DNA from: Apostichopus japonicus
Taxonomy: Eukaryota; Echinodermata; Holothuroidea; Aspidochirotida; Stichopodidae
NCBI RefSeq assembly: GCF_037975245.1
Contig: NC_092568.1
Coordinates: forward strand, 16,017,001-16,077,000
Reading direction: 5' to 3'
Length of the DNA: 60,000 nucleotides
This document shows, one piece after another, positions 36,394 to 50,004 of the stretch. Every line of letters starts with the position of its first letter. The stretch's first letter is position 1. Below the pieces are notes generated by a model. That model saw nothing but the letters and a program-made list of their open reading frames with translations. It was not told the DNA's origin and ran no database searches. Made by a program: the position numbers and the translations under genes.

Positions 36394-39300
36394 AGATTCT
36401 GCAGTAACTCTACTTTATGAGGGCTGGCTTAAAGTTTTCAAGTGATTTCCTGTAAGGTTTTAAACACTAAAGTATATAGGAACAACACACAGATGAACCT
36501 GTGTAAGCCATTCATGTTCAGTCATGCAAAGTCCCATCCCAATAGTTCAGTGGATTATTGCTTGTACATGCTGGATGAAGGAGAAAATCAGTTTACTTTT
36601 GTACTCAGGCATGTTGCTCCTTATAGCAGAACTGACTGGCAATGAAAAATACTGCAATACTGCTCAATAGGATTAAAGGTCACATAAACACAGAAATAGT
36701 CTATAAATCCACCCTGGGAAATATTTCTTCCCACTGTATGTGTTTAGGTGAGCATTGGAGGAAGACTAAGCTAGTAACAGTAGTAGTAGGCCTATGAGCA
36801 GAAGAAAATACCAACAGGAAATGTTCACTTGTACTGTATCAACAGATAGTGAAATTTGGTATATCAGGGAAGAAGTGTGCATTTTAGTAAGGCTTAACAG
36901 ATAAGCTGAAGAGGGTATGCAGGCTGGCTTGAATCATTCAAGAATGATGTATACTTCAATAATTCAATGATGATTCCATATTGAAACCAGCATTGTACCA
37001 AATACCAAACACTCATTACTGACGACAAAGTAAATTGCACTGAAATAGAATAACAGCTCTCCTTGGAGGGAATGCAAAACACTACTACATGAACTTTTCC
37101 CCTCCCTGTGCAATCAAAACTTCAAGGGTACGGCATATTTCAGGAGAAAGATCTGAGCCCAAATTTAATGACAGATGGATACACTAGTATTTTTATTGGA
37201 CATATGCATGTAGTTACCACATGAACTTGAACAAATGAGCACATTGTCCCTTTAAAAGCTCACAGTCTAATTTGTTAGTTGTTTGGTTCCAACTTCCAAG
37301 TAGACTAAATAATGGATTACCAGTCCTGTAATAGACCAAGTTAAGGACATAACCACCTGAACTTGTCATGCTAAGATGCTGATCAAACAAACACTTAATA
37401 ACCGTCTCTATGTAATGCGATTACAGCGTGTGCCTCACGATGCTTAACAGTTCAACATGGGCTGCATCTTAATCGCCGTGATATACTGTACATTCTGCAT
37501 AGACAATGATGATTTAAATAGGATTTATAGCATTATACACGTTGTGGTTAAAAACCTGTTGATTTTGTTGTCTTGTCTTAACCCCGTGTTGACTTGATAA
37601 TGGGATTAACAGCAGCGTGTGATAATTTTCACATTTAATAATGAATAATATTCTACATTTCTGGCCATTAGCACTTGAGGCCGAAAGGAAGTAATATTGT
37701 GATGACTCTCCATCTGACAAGGATGAGATCTGGATAAAATCTTTAAGTTAAATATACGTCACTAATGATGATAAGTGAAAAATAACAGGTACACTGAGAC
37801 AGTCAAAGGATAAACAGAGCTCTATACTGAATTGAATGGGCTCTTGACCAGTTCCACTACATACTATGTACATTCAACCTCTGAGTAACAACTCAGTTCA
37901 TACACTAACCAAGGTGGCTGCTCTAACAGCAGCTGCCTGCAACTAAACCAAGTTTTCATGAATTGAAACCTAACAAATTTAACTACCAAATGTTACAAAC
38001 AAATAAAACTGTTCGACTGTCTTTAGAAAAAATAAAAGTTGGTGGAATATCAAGGTTCCTTCTCACTAAAGGTCTATATGTATACATGCATCACTCATTT
38101 CAGACTGTTTAATATACATCACAGTATGAAGTCAACATAACGACTGGGTTCAGTACTCAATAAACAGCATGATATCATTAGGGTATATCCTTGTCTGTTA
38201 TTAGTATAATTCAACATGGATATACAGTAGACTAACAACATATTGGTGCAGGAATCACTGTTCAATAAAAAATAGCACAGACTAACAACTGCCTCCGAGA
38301 CACGGAAACTGAGTCAGAGAGATTAATGATACATTATTGTTATAGATTCAAGACAAGAAAACTAAGATTAATGGATAATAGGAATATTGATGAGTATCTC
38401 TGGTTCTGACTGATCAAATGACTGAGTATGTTTAACCTTGCCAAAGTGTACATTGCAATGTAAAAAAGACATTGAGAAAGTCATATGACAAACATACATA
38501 CATACTGCATAGTATAATGTTCAAGTTACATCATTTCCTCAATGCAACCAGTGAAGTTTTTAACTGGTTAAGGTTTCCCACACAGAATTTTGTGTATAAT
38601 CTCCGCAACTGTTGACAATAAGGGGTGGTTTCTGCCGACACAGGATATCATACCCGGGTCTTTATTAGAGAATTTGACACCGAGTCACATTGTGTTTAGA
38701 ATTAAAGTGGTATTCTCAGTTGGATTATAACTCTACATCATATCCACCAATCCATGTAATATTCACACCTTGAGGGGGTACACCTCAGTGAAACCTACAA
38801 ATTAAAATTTGAGCTATGTTTTAATTGAAAACCTTGAAGTTCACACTTAATTTCACTCTTCTTAGTGCAGTTTTGGTGGTCTATTTGTAAGGCATTATAG
38901 TATGTACAGTCAATTACATATAATATTTTACTAACACCAGATTGAAGGGGGGGGGAGGGATAATTTCAACACCCATTCAAATGAAGCAAGATTAAGATAC
39001 CAGTATGAAAAGCCAGAAAGCCAGTTGGCTTTGTGATTCCTTGCCATATAATTTTCTCAACATTCCATTTAAACTATCTGGCTAAAGCAAGTGAGTTAAA
39101 TTTGTCCAAGAATTAAGTGAGAACCTGAACAGATCAAGACATTTCCAGCTCTTATTTGTAGCACTCCCTTCTGGGCATCAACCAATTACTTCACTGGTAA
39201 GTATTTTATAATATAGAATTTTTATCCCAAAATGTTTCAATATTTGTAAAGAACTGTCTTCCAATGTGAAATACAGACACATAGATGTTCTCCATATGAG

Positions 39301-41157
39301 CAAATTGACACTTTCCTTGACCAATTTGGAGCTAGCAAATCAGCTCTGCCACCAGCCATCCCTTTAATAATCATTAATGACTGAGAGTTTCATGGTATTG
39401 TTTATACACTGTGAAATATTTTACAAGTGACTGCCAAAGCCAAAGTCATCTGTTATAAATCACTGAGAATAACACCAGTTTGAGACCATTTGAGATTTAA
39501 CCTATTGATCCCTTGAGCCAAGTTTGAGAACAGCTGAGAAAACTGATAAGGGTCACTTTGAAGCAGATTTCATTTTCCTGAATGACTGTACTATTGCTGA
39601 AGACCTTTTGTATATTAGGGCCTGACACAAAACTACACTGACCTCAAATTGACAAAACTATGTCCACCATAAGGAAGCTATAGCATCAGAGTAACTCAGA
39701 GATTAATTGTGGCTTTACCTTTGGAGTTAGCATGTAAACAAGGATTACAGACATTGACACAAAGTTGACCTAAGGTTCTTGCACTCACCAAACTGGATCG
39801 ACATACAAGGTATGAAGTAACAAAGATGTACTTTTTGAGTTATCATGTTAACAAGGTTGAACAAAACTTTGACTTTGAAGTAATAAAAAAAACAAAAAAA
39901 CATCATGTGCAACCTCTCTATTAAAGGTCATCGGTTATATTGCCCTCCAAAATATGCTAAAAATTTAACAAGCATTTAATATACTGCCACTCTATAAAGT
40001 GGTTAATCCACACTGAGCCATTTAACTGTCTATTTGAGCAATGCTGAATATCTGTGAATGTAATACAACGAATGAGTCAGAACCTCCAGGTAAATCCTTT
40101 TAATAACTTCCAGCTAATTTTATGGTGCTAAAATTTGGGCCAATACTGCTACTGACCTTTAAGGATTCAAACTTTATGAGAGAACATTTCATTATTTCAA
40201 GTGAAAGAGACATTCTATAGCCTATCACAGGCATACGTGCAAGTAGCAAGACAATGTAAAGTCAGTGAATGATATTTCAACTCTAATATTCAGAGAATTT
40301 CTAATTCAGTTACTTTCACTTTACAACGGCTATAAATAGTAGCAATGAATGATCAACTGAAAACTAAAAAGTTGGACACTGAATTGTGTCATGTTTGTAT
40401 TGAAATCATAACCATTCAGTTCTGAATTAAGACAATCATCTTGCTAGGAGCCTAGGTGAAAGCAATTACTCCCTGCCTGTTTAAACAGTATGCACCCTCA
40501 AACAAGAGCCCAACGTATTTTTTTCTTCAAATCTCTGTGAACATTTTTGCTAGTTCCTACTAACATGGCAACCAACAATCTGACTCGGATATTTGTTAGA
40601 GGTATACCAACATATATACAGGAAAATCTATGAACGTTTCTTGTCCATATTGTTCAATTAAGTAAACTACTACAAACTCTGGTTCCCGATACACTTGCCA
40701 TTAGGAAGAAGTGAAAACCACTTTAGCTGCAATTTTTCTTTAAATGCAGTCATAGCCTTTTCAGACTTTTTTTATATCAGGTGTCTCGCAGTCCACAAAT
40801 CCTCTGTTATTCTCCTGACATCGGGATTTCATCCCGATCTGACCCAAATGCAAATGTCACTCCTCATTGCTCCACTTGTATCCAGATAAATATTGGATGA
40901 CGGATCAACAAAGTACTTGTCCAATCAAATGTGTTATCGACTCTGAACTGTCGTTTTAATCAAGCTATGAAATAAATTGATCCATGGCAACAGCCATATT
41001 TTGCATAATCAGGATAATGGATGGGTAGAAACATGACATTTTGAAAGCCAAAATTTTGGAGGCCTTACTGCGCTAACTTTGATATTTAAGAAATTGATGG
41101 GATATACGTGTATGGCTTAGCATCAGACAGTGTCAACTTATAGCAAGTGTTTCTTAC
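36394..41157. other. Intron sequence without recognised genes
   Basis: Part of the 17-kb kindlin intron. It holds the solo left end of the CA-rich family (39020-39050), one partial unit of the ~140-bp family near 39760-39860, and a G-run at about 38948. No exon could be supported on either strand. Confidence 0.45.
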
Positions 41158-41209
41158 CAGCTCCACTCCATCTATCCACTCCACCAACGGATACTCTTCT
41201 CTGACAATA
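41158..41209 (-). other. Exon-like 52-bp segment inside the 17-kb kindlin intron (possible frame-breaking cassette)
   Basis: It has a ttattgcag acceptor and a strong CTGgtaaga donor. The upstream kindlin exon leaves two bases, and in that phase it would read IVREEYPLVEWIDGVEL. Its length (52) is not a multiple of three, so including it shifts the F2 exon out of frame and soon meets a stop. Known kindlins have no residues at this point. It may be a regulatory poison exon or a chance match. Confidence 0.25.
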
Positions 41210-44200
41210 CTGCAATAATTGCATGATTATTAAAATAGTTCAGTTAGATGCAACGTGATACATTTCATTGACATAGCAACAAAGGCATAACTTTGTGATT
41301 CAATCATGAACTGCAGACAGAATAAACTTTATCACATACAGTAAGCCTGCAACAAAAGCAAACATTCTTCAACACATGCCTGCATCTGTATCAATCACAT
41401 TCACCACCAAAATCAACATGTTTTCATCAATGTCTGTGTGGAATGTCAGAAACTTCTCATGAAATAACCCAGGTCATCATTAGTGATCAAGATGAGTACT
41501 TTATAGACATGAGCAATAATAACTGGGCAGGTTTTTAATCCCCCCACCCCCCCCCACTCCAAAAAGCAGATCCTTGCCTGGTCTCCCCTCTACACAAACA
41601 TCTCCTAAAACACACTTGAATAACAGTAATCACAGTATATTTACTTGTATGCTGCTTTCAGGTTCCCTTGTTACTTAACCTGGCCTCCAAATTAACTAGA
41701 CAAGATTCATGGCAAAACAACAAAGGTGGGGCCTTAACGAAAATATGTTCAACTGGTAACACATCTTTGCAAAACAACTCTGTCAATTCAAAAGGTATAA
41801 AATGTCATAGAATTACCAATGCCTGCAATAAATTCTAAAATGCCTGCTGCAGAGACCCTTAGTAAAACTAGTTACAGAACAGAGCAGAGAATGTCACATG
41901 AAATTTTGCTGCAATTTGCATTACATCTTTGGGTTGTTTTTGCAAAGGATCAGTTGCAATGTACAGACTGTCATAACAACGTTCACAAAATACAGTAACT
42001 GCCAACAAAGTACACTGCCTACTGTATACCAGCAGTTTCCAGATAATAGAGAGCTACTGTACAACAATGACTTGTTTAAACATTTCACACAAGGTCCAAG
42101 GCACAATGTAATGAATTCCTCAAGTCTATTTTTGTCAACAGTGTACCAGGCTTATGAAACTTACACCGAATCGAATGACGGTGTCAATTCAGAGACATGA
42201 ACTACTGAACTTTTTGTCACACTTTGAGACATTTCAAGAGAACTAATCAAGGGGAAAATATTATACAGAGAAACATTTCTCATAAATGTCAAGTGACAGC
42301 CTGGCAGGGCCAGCACTCTGCCTACAATGATATGAACAGGACAGACGATTCCTTCAGATGAGATATTGCCAACGTGCGAGAAATGACACGGTGTATAGTA
42401 TCTCTGTGACTGAATAGTTGCAAGAAATCAAGTGAAACGTTTATTGGAAACTTTATCCATTACTATTTTACCCACTTTAAGAAATATGATCAGTAATTAA
42501 TTTGTATAACCAAGAAAATATTGCAAACATTAGATCTCTCCCTTCATACCAAAGATCCCTAGAACTACTAAGCAACTGATGGTTTTTCTCAAAGAGTTGA
42601 ATATCAATTTAGATGTTTGGACATTTCTTTTAAAAGTGAAACTCTATACTCGAATCAAAAGCAAAATGTATCGTGAACTTCTATGTAGCCACTCTTGACT
42701 TTGAGCTTTTATTATGCTACTGCACAGTCTCTATGGAGCACAAACAAACACTCGACGACTAAGACAAAAGGGAAAATCACTGCCGAGTATATCAAACATG
42801 TAGAACGTAGAGTTTAACAGTGTTTAATTAAACCAGGAAGGTATTATTTCCTCTTAGAGCGATATATCAAGTTACATCCACATTACTTCCAATAAACTAG
42901 TCAGACTAGTAACCTTCCCCAGGAAATGTTTCACAGGTGGTTTAATGCACCAAACTTCCTCCCACGGAAGATGCTTCTATATAAAGTAATTACTAATAAT
43001 TCTATGCCAAATCTTTGTCTATACAGTAGGTAGTGCCAAACATTGCATCATGAAAAGATAATGCCTCTATATACTTAGTAATGGTGACGGTAATGGTCCG
43101 TTTTGTTTTTGTTAACCAACACAGAATTGTTAAGTTAAAGAAACACATTCTGCATTCCATTTACAAACACACACAAACTGATGTCTATCTTGACAGCTTA
43201 AATCATCTTTTCAGTTCACTACAATGCCATTACTAGTACAATGAGGTATAATTGTCAACATGACAACACAGACCATTGTTTGCAAACAATCATGTGAAAA
43301 AACATGCAATTATAAAAACACACAAACTGATCAAATAGGAGAGTGAATATGTGACTGATTTGAAGAGAAGCAGGTATTAAAGGGACTATCAAATAAAGTA
43401 CATGTGGTGATTGTTTGATTGTGCCAAACTTTAGTGAAGCTGCCTTTACACTCAGTCTATGTCAACACGGAAACTTGGACTCAGAAACATTTTCACAAAA
43501 TTATGAATAAAATGCAAAAAATGGATCTCCAAAGTTATTTTACCAAAGTTGCACCTGAGAATTCTTAATATCTTCAGCTAGGAATCAAACCCTGGAATCA
43601 CTACTTTTACAGTTATTCAAACATGCCAGGTAAGTTCACCTGCATGGCAAGTTATGCAGACGTATGCATAAGTACTGTACAAACATCAATTGCAAAAACT
43701 ACCAATCTTGAATAGTACCAGAAAAAGGATTAAAGAAGGCACTAACAGTCTAGCAATGACTTTCACAACATCTCTTTACTTGCAGTAGAGAAGATGTAAA
43801 TGCAATTATACCATATCTTGTCCCCATGGACAGACCCATATGAGTCACGCATTGGACTTGTAATACTATCAGTGGACATATCAAATACTGCATTGAAGTG
43901 TCTGTGGGAGCTTATGAATTTAATCAGTAGTAACGTCCTCGTAGTTGCCCTGCTCTTGTTGACGACCAGTATAAATGCACCACTGATCAACAACACACTA
44001 CTGCGAACTGACGGCACGTCAGGATCAATACCGGGCGTTGGACTTAATTACCCTAAAAGCTAAGAATGTTTAATCAGTAAAGCGATCAACTGAAAGTCAG
44101 GAGGCTGGAGAAATAGGGGTGATTTCAAGAGGAAATTCAAGATGCAGATAAAGGCTTAAGGTCATCACAAAACCTGATTTTTTGGGGGTTTACATATATA

Positions 44201-46795
44201 TTCAAAATCCAATCAGCTAATGCAATGCTATGTCCCTAAAGCGTCATATAACAAGTCTGCCATCCTCTACTGCAACTGAAATTTTCAAAGCCAAACATTA
44301 CAAAATGGGTTAGTCAATCTGCTGGACAACAGTAATGGTCACTACAAGAAACATGACAAAAGTGTACACCTCTTACATCGATATAGCTATCTATAATTTA
44401 TCTTCACCTAACACAGAGACGAACCTCTCTAATACTAGTCTTGAACATGCATGAAAGACAAAAACGAAGAATCACTTTACTATTCTACAGCCTACGCCAC
44501 CCCCCCCCCCACACATCCTGGAAGTAATTAAGAGGTAATCTAGTCCTGATGGTTCTCCAGATATGAAGTCTGTATTTTGTCTAAATTTGTTGTTTTCTAA
44601 CAAAAACTAGTTAAGTGGTCATGGTGATAACGTGATGTCAATATCTCATATAGGATATATTATCTCTTAAATGCAGTTTCATAGTTTCATTCTCGTAAAA
44701 CGATATGTGTAGAGGAAGCAATACTCTCTATGTAAGCCAAATTTTTAGTTTCCAATCGAAGTTACATTGTAATTTTCCTTTGAAATCTTGGTATTGATTG
44801 CACATAACATCAGCTAATTTTGCTTATCATTTCTCGTCTCCCCAACTCCTGTGTTCATCCCCTACTGTATAGTACATACGGTACATTCTATTAATACATC
44901 CTCCCTTCCATGTATCAGTGTTAGTTGTTACTCAGTTACCGTGGAACTATCAATATCAACGAAACTGAAATAAGCAATGACTCCGGGGAGTGTTGCTTAC
45001 TCAGATTATTAATATCCTTCCGTTTCCCAATTTAATTAACCTTCCCAGCCAACTCAAGTTTTGCCTAAATCATGCCTATCCTGCAGCGAGAGGACTGATT
45101 AGATAAAATGTGCAACTTCTCATCCGCAGAGGTATATTAGATAAAATGTAGGATGGGGTAGTGATCGTTTTCATAACAATGTTGTCGCCACCCTTGTGTT
45201 AAAGTCGATCTGAAGGTCTCAGGTTACCAAGTATTACATTAGTATTTATGTTTGTATTAGCATTCACCACTAGGAGAGCACTTCAAATGGCAAAAAATTG
45301 ATTCTCTTGACTACATACCTAAAGGAAGACTTTCATCTCAGGCCTGACTACTGACTCATAAGTAACACTGACTAAAAGGAACACTGACTAACTCTAGATA
45401 ATCAATCAGTGGATGTTCCAGTCAATCCTAACATATTTCCCCCAAAATACTAGTTATTCAACAAAATAAAGTTATCCAAAACAGAGCTCTTATTTCTGAT
45501 ATTTCTGGCAATGTAAACAACCTATTTTTTTTTCTATCCAGAGAAAATAATTGTACTACACTGTATGGCTATTACTTCCATGCTAAATCGTTTTCATCCT
45601 TGCGATGATAATATCTTTCCGTTCTCACAGTCAATCTTGTCAGTTACGGATTGCTAGTCATGCAGCATTGTCAACTTTAGCACACATCTTCCAGGTGCTT
45701 TTGCTGATTAACTCTTAAATCATAACTACACCTAGAACAAGTTAATGTTGCTGAATACTAGATTCATCAAAGACAAGAGGTAAACAGAAAAGGCACGAAG
45801 AACCATATCTTTGAATATTCCCTTCAGACCCTTCAACCTCCCTTTAAATGTACAAGTACAGAATATAATAAGCAATATCCTACCTCTCAAAATTGCTCAG
45901 GGAAAAAAAAACTTGTACAAAACCCAAAGGAACTGAAATGGAAGTTATATATACACTGCTAGAGTCAAAGAAATCCAATTTACTATGCTATGGTTTTCTA
46001 TAGGAGCCTGCTTATGACTTTTTCTTCTCACTTCCCCCCCCCTCACCACACCTCTCCCTTCACACACTGTCTTGTATTTTATACAGCATTGGTTAACAAC
46101 TGTTGTCCTCTTATGATACTATTCTTATCATGTGAATGGAAACCAGGAAAGGAAGTATTTCTCAGATGGTTTCTTCCAATCTTGCCAAGGAAAAATCTAC
46201 AGGCTCTCCCGAAATAGATCATGTGAGAATGACGATGGCGGAAATCAAAGTTGCTAACTTTGCTTCTGTGGAGGCAGTTTGGGGTAGGTTTCACATCTTC
46301 GTTTCACAGGTGGTTGTTTTGAGGATGTTACATGTCCTATTGCGTAGAACATAACGCTGGTGTATCTCTTAATGCATAGCTAGCATGCATGATTTAAAGA
46401 GATATTCTAGTGGCAGCACAGTCGTACCGCTCAAACTGTTTGTAAGAATGTATATATCACTGTTAGCCTAATTGCCATGGTGATGTCAATCAAAGACCTT
46501 TTGAAAATTTTGAAATTGTTGACAATAAAATCTGGACAATAAAACATGATATCAGTATGTGTTTTTTCACATTGTCATCATAAGAGTTACAGGGGTCATT
46601 TTTTTCTCAAGATTTTATCATCTCCCACCAGATTATCCCTTTAATTGTTAGGCTGTTATATAACTAAAGAGGAGAATATTTCACCATGAGAGAGTATTAC
46701 CCAGGAATACGTATATATAATTATTACCCAGGAACTGAGAATGCAGCATCCTGAACTCATAAAGTGACATTCCTCAGACACCATCACACACTCAC
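41210..46795. other. Intron sequence without recognised genes
   Basis: Remainder of the 17-kb kindlin intron on its 5' side. C-rich runs occur near 41541, 44500 and 46035. Open frames of 61-100 codons on either strand show no conserved pattern. Confidence 0.45.
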
Positions 46796-47198
46796 CCGCC
46801 ATTAATTGTAGCTTTTTCACGATACGATGAGGGCCTCAGAACTCCATCCATTGCTTCCTTTGATGGTTGCGCGGGACTGTTTACCAGGGATGTGTTGAGC
46901 AATTCAAAGCTGTCTAAGGACCCAGCACTGTTCATGGAAGGACTTCCATTGTAGCCTGTCCTTTGAACAGCTGGCGATAGTCTTCTTGTCGGTGTTTGTG
47001 GCGCAGCGATTCCATCCATGCTTCCCATCGACGCTGCATCATTGCTATTGCTTGAAGCCATCGAGTCCCTATCCCTGCTCTTCTTACGGCCATTTGCACC
47101 ACTGACCTTGCGTCCATTAGCTCCAGATTGTTTGCGATGTTTTAGGGATGTCACAATTGGTTTTCGTAAGAACGACATTTCCTCTGGATGGCGAATAC
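46796..47198 (-). CDS. FERMT: Kindlin exon: F1 domain with long basic/serine-rich loop
   Basis: 403 bp, with a caacagGT acceptor and a GGgtgagt donor, beginning and ending with split Gly codons. It starts IRHPEEMSFLRKP, as in kindlin F1. A long low-complexity insert follows: a basic stretch in which SGANGRK occurs twice in a row, then Ser/Asn/Pro-rich sequence. It ends LRPSSYREKATINGG, which joins WLDSS of the F2 exon. In the family, this F1 loop is long, disordered and basic, and helps bind acidic lipids; its sequence is poorly conserved. Confidence 0.94.
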
Positions 47199-48065
47199 CT
47201 GTTGAAGCAACCAAGAAAACTGTTTTTCTGCACTGCATATTAAAGTTATACAATATCTGTTTTCACATTTCAGTCCTGGTCTCCTTGTTAGAGATATACC
47301 ATGTGTTCTCAGTTGGTACATCTATGTGACTTTCCTATGTTTTGAAGATAGTGGGGATAATGGAGGAGGTGGGAGGGGGAGGCTAAAGTGGTTAACACTT
47401 AACAAGATTAACGTATGTAACCTTGGTGGTAGAGGCTTAAAGGTATCACAAATTCTTCAAAACTTACTGCTTTGGAGATTTATGAGTGACGTGACTGACC
47501 TGTTTCCGTGACTAGATGGCTGGAACTTCTCAGCACTGCGCCCTCACTTCTGGGGCATAGCCTACACACTCGTCATAAAGGTGTCCTAAAGGTATCACTT
47601 AACGGATGCATCAGTGGGACAGTAAGCCTGGAATGTTTATTTCTTGTATGAAAGCTTAACTTAAATATACCGACAGTTGCTACTGAGATACTGGCGATTG
47701 TTGTAATAATCAACACTGCCACAGGGAATAAAATACATTTACAGCAGCAAAATGTATCCAGTTTATCTAAAGGGGGAATATCTGATCTATTTATAAAGCT
47801 AAGGGCTAACAATGTTTACATCTGAGGATTTTCCCATTATGACTACACTACACAGCCTGCTGAAGCAAACAGCCTGTCAGTCTGTCATAGCTATTTAAGG
47901 AGAAAGCAACAGATCAGTTCTTATGAGGAAATTATAAAAGAACATTTCAAAAAAAAATTGAAAACATTTAAAGAAGCACCCTACATTGTTTTCTTTGTGT
48001 GTTTTTTTTTAGTTTTCAAATTCATCACAAGGTGCATTTCAAGCATTTTGCTGAATTTTACATAC

Positions 48066-48296
48066 CAATGTCTTTTGCCAATTCTTGTACAGCGTTAAAG
48101 ACGAGTCCAGAAAAGTCCACTTTCATTTCAATGATTTGCATGTCAGGCATTTGTACACGCAAGTATTTATGCATGGGAGTAAATTCTAAGGTGGCGTCAG
48201 CTTGCACATGGCACTGGTCCAGGGTCGAACGAGTACGCATCAGCCATTCGTTCTTCTCTGGCCACCAGAAAGCATGGTCGGACCAATCTGTTTGAT
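48066..48296 (-). CDS. FERMT: Kindlin exon: F0-F1 junction (most upstream exon found)
   Basis: 231 bp, with a gtgcagAT acceptor and a TTGgtatgt donor. It begins with two bases completing an Asp codon from an exon not found here. The peptide [19 protein letters not shown], then [18 protein letters not shown], matches the invariant kindlin DWSDHALWW and STLD/WTLD signatures of F1. The rest follows the F1 fold to AKDIG. About 50-60 residues (F0 with the initiator Met) are missing upstream. I searched the minus strand from 48300 to 60000 for a HIGG-type F0 ending and did not see one. Confidence 0.95.
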
Positions 48297-48796
48297 CTGC
48301 ACAGGGTAAAGGAAGTAACAGAAATATTAAAACTTTCTCTCAATGACAACGTTAATCTAAATATGTAACTCATACTGTAGGTGCTATAAATTTAAGCTAT
48401 ATATCATATCTGCTGCTACTGCTACTGCAGCTACAGTACCTCATGTTCACAGTTTCTGTCAGATTTTATTAGATATGTCAGATATGTCCTGATTATATAA
48501 ATAAGTAATGCTGTGTGCAACAACCAAAGATATTGCACAGTAGGCATGGAGGATCCAGCAGGATAAATGCTGGTATTATAAATATTGGCAGAGCAGCAAT
48601 TCTGCGAACTGTTAGAACAGTAAGACAATTTTCTGTACCATATGCATAAATGAATATAGATGAAAGTGACAATGTAGTAGACATACCAGTACAATTTCAT
48701 TTTTAAATACCAAACAGTGCCTCATGTGGATCTGAATGAACAAGTGAAGTGTTACATCAAGATTCCTGCTATATGCGATCAACCAACAAGTGATAA

Positions 48797-49032
48797 GTGT
48801 CTCCTAAACTGCAAGTGGTGGTTTGTCTAGTAATATTAATAATATGGTCACCGCTCCAAGCAAATTACGTAGATATTAATCCGACGAAAACCTACGACGC
48901 TGGCACTTTGGATGGTAGAATGAGAAGGGAGGGCTATGACCGGAGGGGCGAGTCACAGAGGGCCCACATAGTTAAAAGGTTACCAGTTCATTATAGGCAT
49001 GATAGAATGAGTGTTAAGGTTGTGGGGAGACA
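48797..49032 (+). CDS. Candidate first or internal exon of a small secreted protein (unrecognised)
   Basis: A plus-strand open frame opposite kindlin, just upstream of its first exon found here. It reads a hydrophobic segment (KLQVVVCLVILIIWSPLQA) like a signal peptide. A basic, polar stretch with dibasic sites follows (GRMRREGYDRR, AHIVKRLPVHYRHD), ending VKVVGRQ at a good donor, CAGgtaagc (intron from 49033). No in-frame ATG starts it; the frame opens after a TAA, at a GTG, so a start or an upstream splice is missing. I do not recognise the family. A decayed relative with the same donor lies at 25990-26166. It may be a real nested gene exon or a duplicated remnant. Confidence 0.35.
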
Positions 49033-49860
49033 GGTAAGCGAGGTAAATTGTTAGTTATAAAATAAACAACTGAAGTGAATTTGTTAAGTCTCATAAGTTC
49101 CAAGTCCTCTGTACATACTAAATGCATTATAATTTAACCATGATTTTATTTCATTTGGGTGTTGACTTGTAAGCAAGCTCAAGTCATCTATGAAAATGCT
49201 GTTTCAAAGTCCTACGTCACTGCTGTAGCACTGATGTAGATAAATATGTCTGTAATTTGCATAAATAGCAGTGCAGGCTTTTGCATTTCACAATACGAAC
49301 ACTGAAAGATTCTTAATTACTACACACCTTATTAGCTTTATCCCTTCATGATTAAATATAAAGTTAATAGTGCAATGTTATGCTCAATGAATCTCCAATG
49401 AGCCTTACAAGCATGGCTACTTACTATAACAGTGATCATCAATTCATAAGGCTTTATTGTACATATAATGTTTATCTCTCTTACCCAGACCAGACCAACC
49501 ATAAAAAGAACTCTGCAAAGTGTAATGTACTTTAGAACCAAGGGTAATCAAATCAATCGAACAAGCCTGTTAATACTCCCACACACAGGCCAAATAGTTC
49601 ACATCATACTTTTATTGAACTTGACCAAGTCTGTTCTAATACAATGAGCTCCACTCATTATTTGGCCTTAATAGCTCAGCCTCTGCTTATTTTTGCAAAA
49701 GCTTGGTTATCATTGATGCAAGTGACAGACAACCAAGTTTTTAGCATTTCTGGCATCTGAGAGCAACTTCACCTTGATGGGAGACAATCGCCCCCCCCAA
49801 AAAAAACAAAAAACTTACTGGTTTAGGTAATAACAAACGACGACCCTTACCTGTCTCCTT

Positions 49861-50004
49861 TACCTATGCACTGCTCCCCAATGATCGCTTCTATGGTTAC
49901 TGACCATTACCTACGCACTGCGCCCCCAATGATCCCTTCTGTGGTCACTGACCTTTACCTACGCACTGCGCCCCCCAATGATCCCTTCTATGGTCACTGA
50001 CCTC
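49861..50004. repeat. 47-48-bp minisatellite, three copies
   Basis: The units start TACCTAxGCACTGCxCCCC, then AATGATCxCTTCTxTGGT, CACTGACC, beginning at 49861, 49908 and 49956. Confidence 0.85.

Noticed and set aside
43763-44063. Overlapping plus and minus frames of 84-87 codons
   Set aside because: No splice signals, domain pattern or homologue recognised; consistent with chance openness.
49861-50004. Regularly spaced repeats considered as a CRISPR array
   Set aside because: The units are adjacent 47-48-bp minisatellite copies without unique spacers, in a eukaryotic genome.
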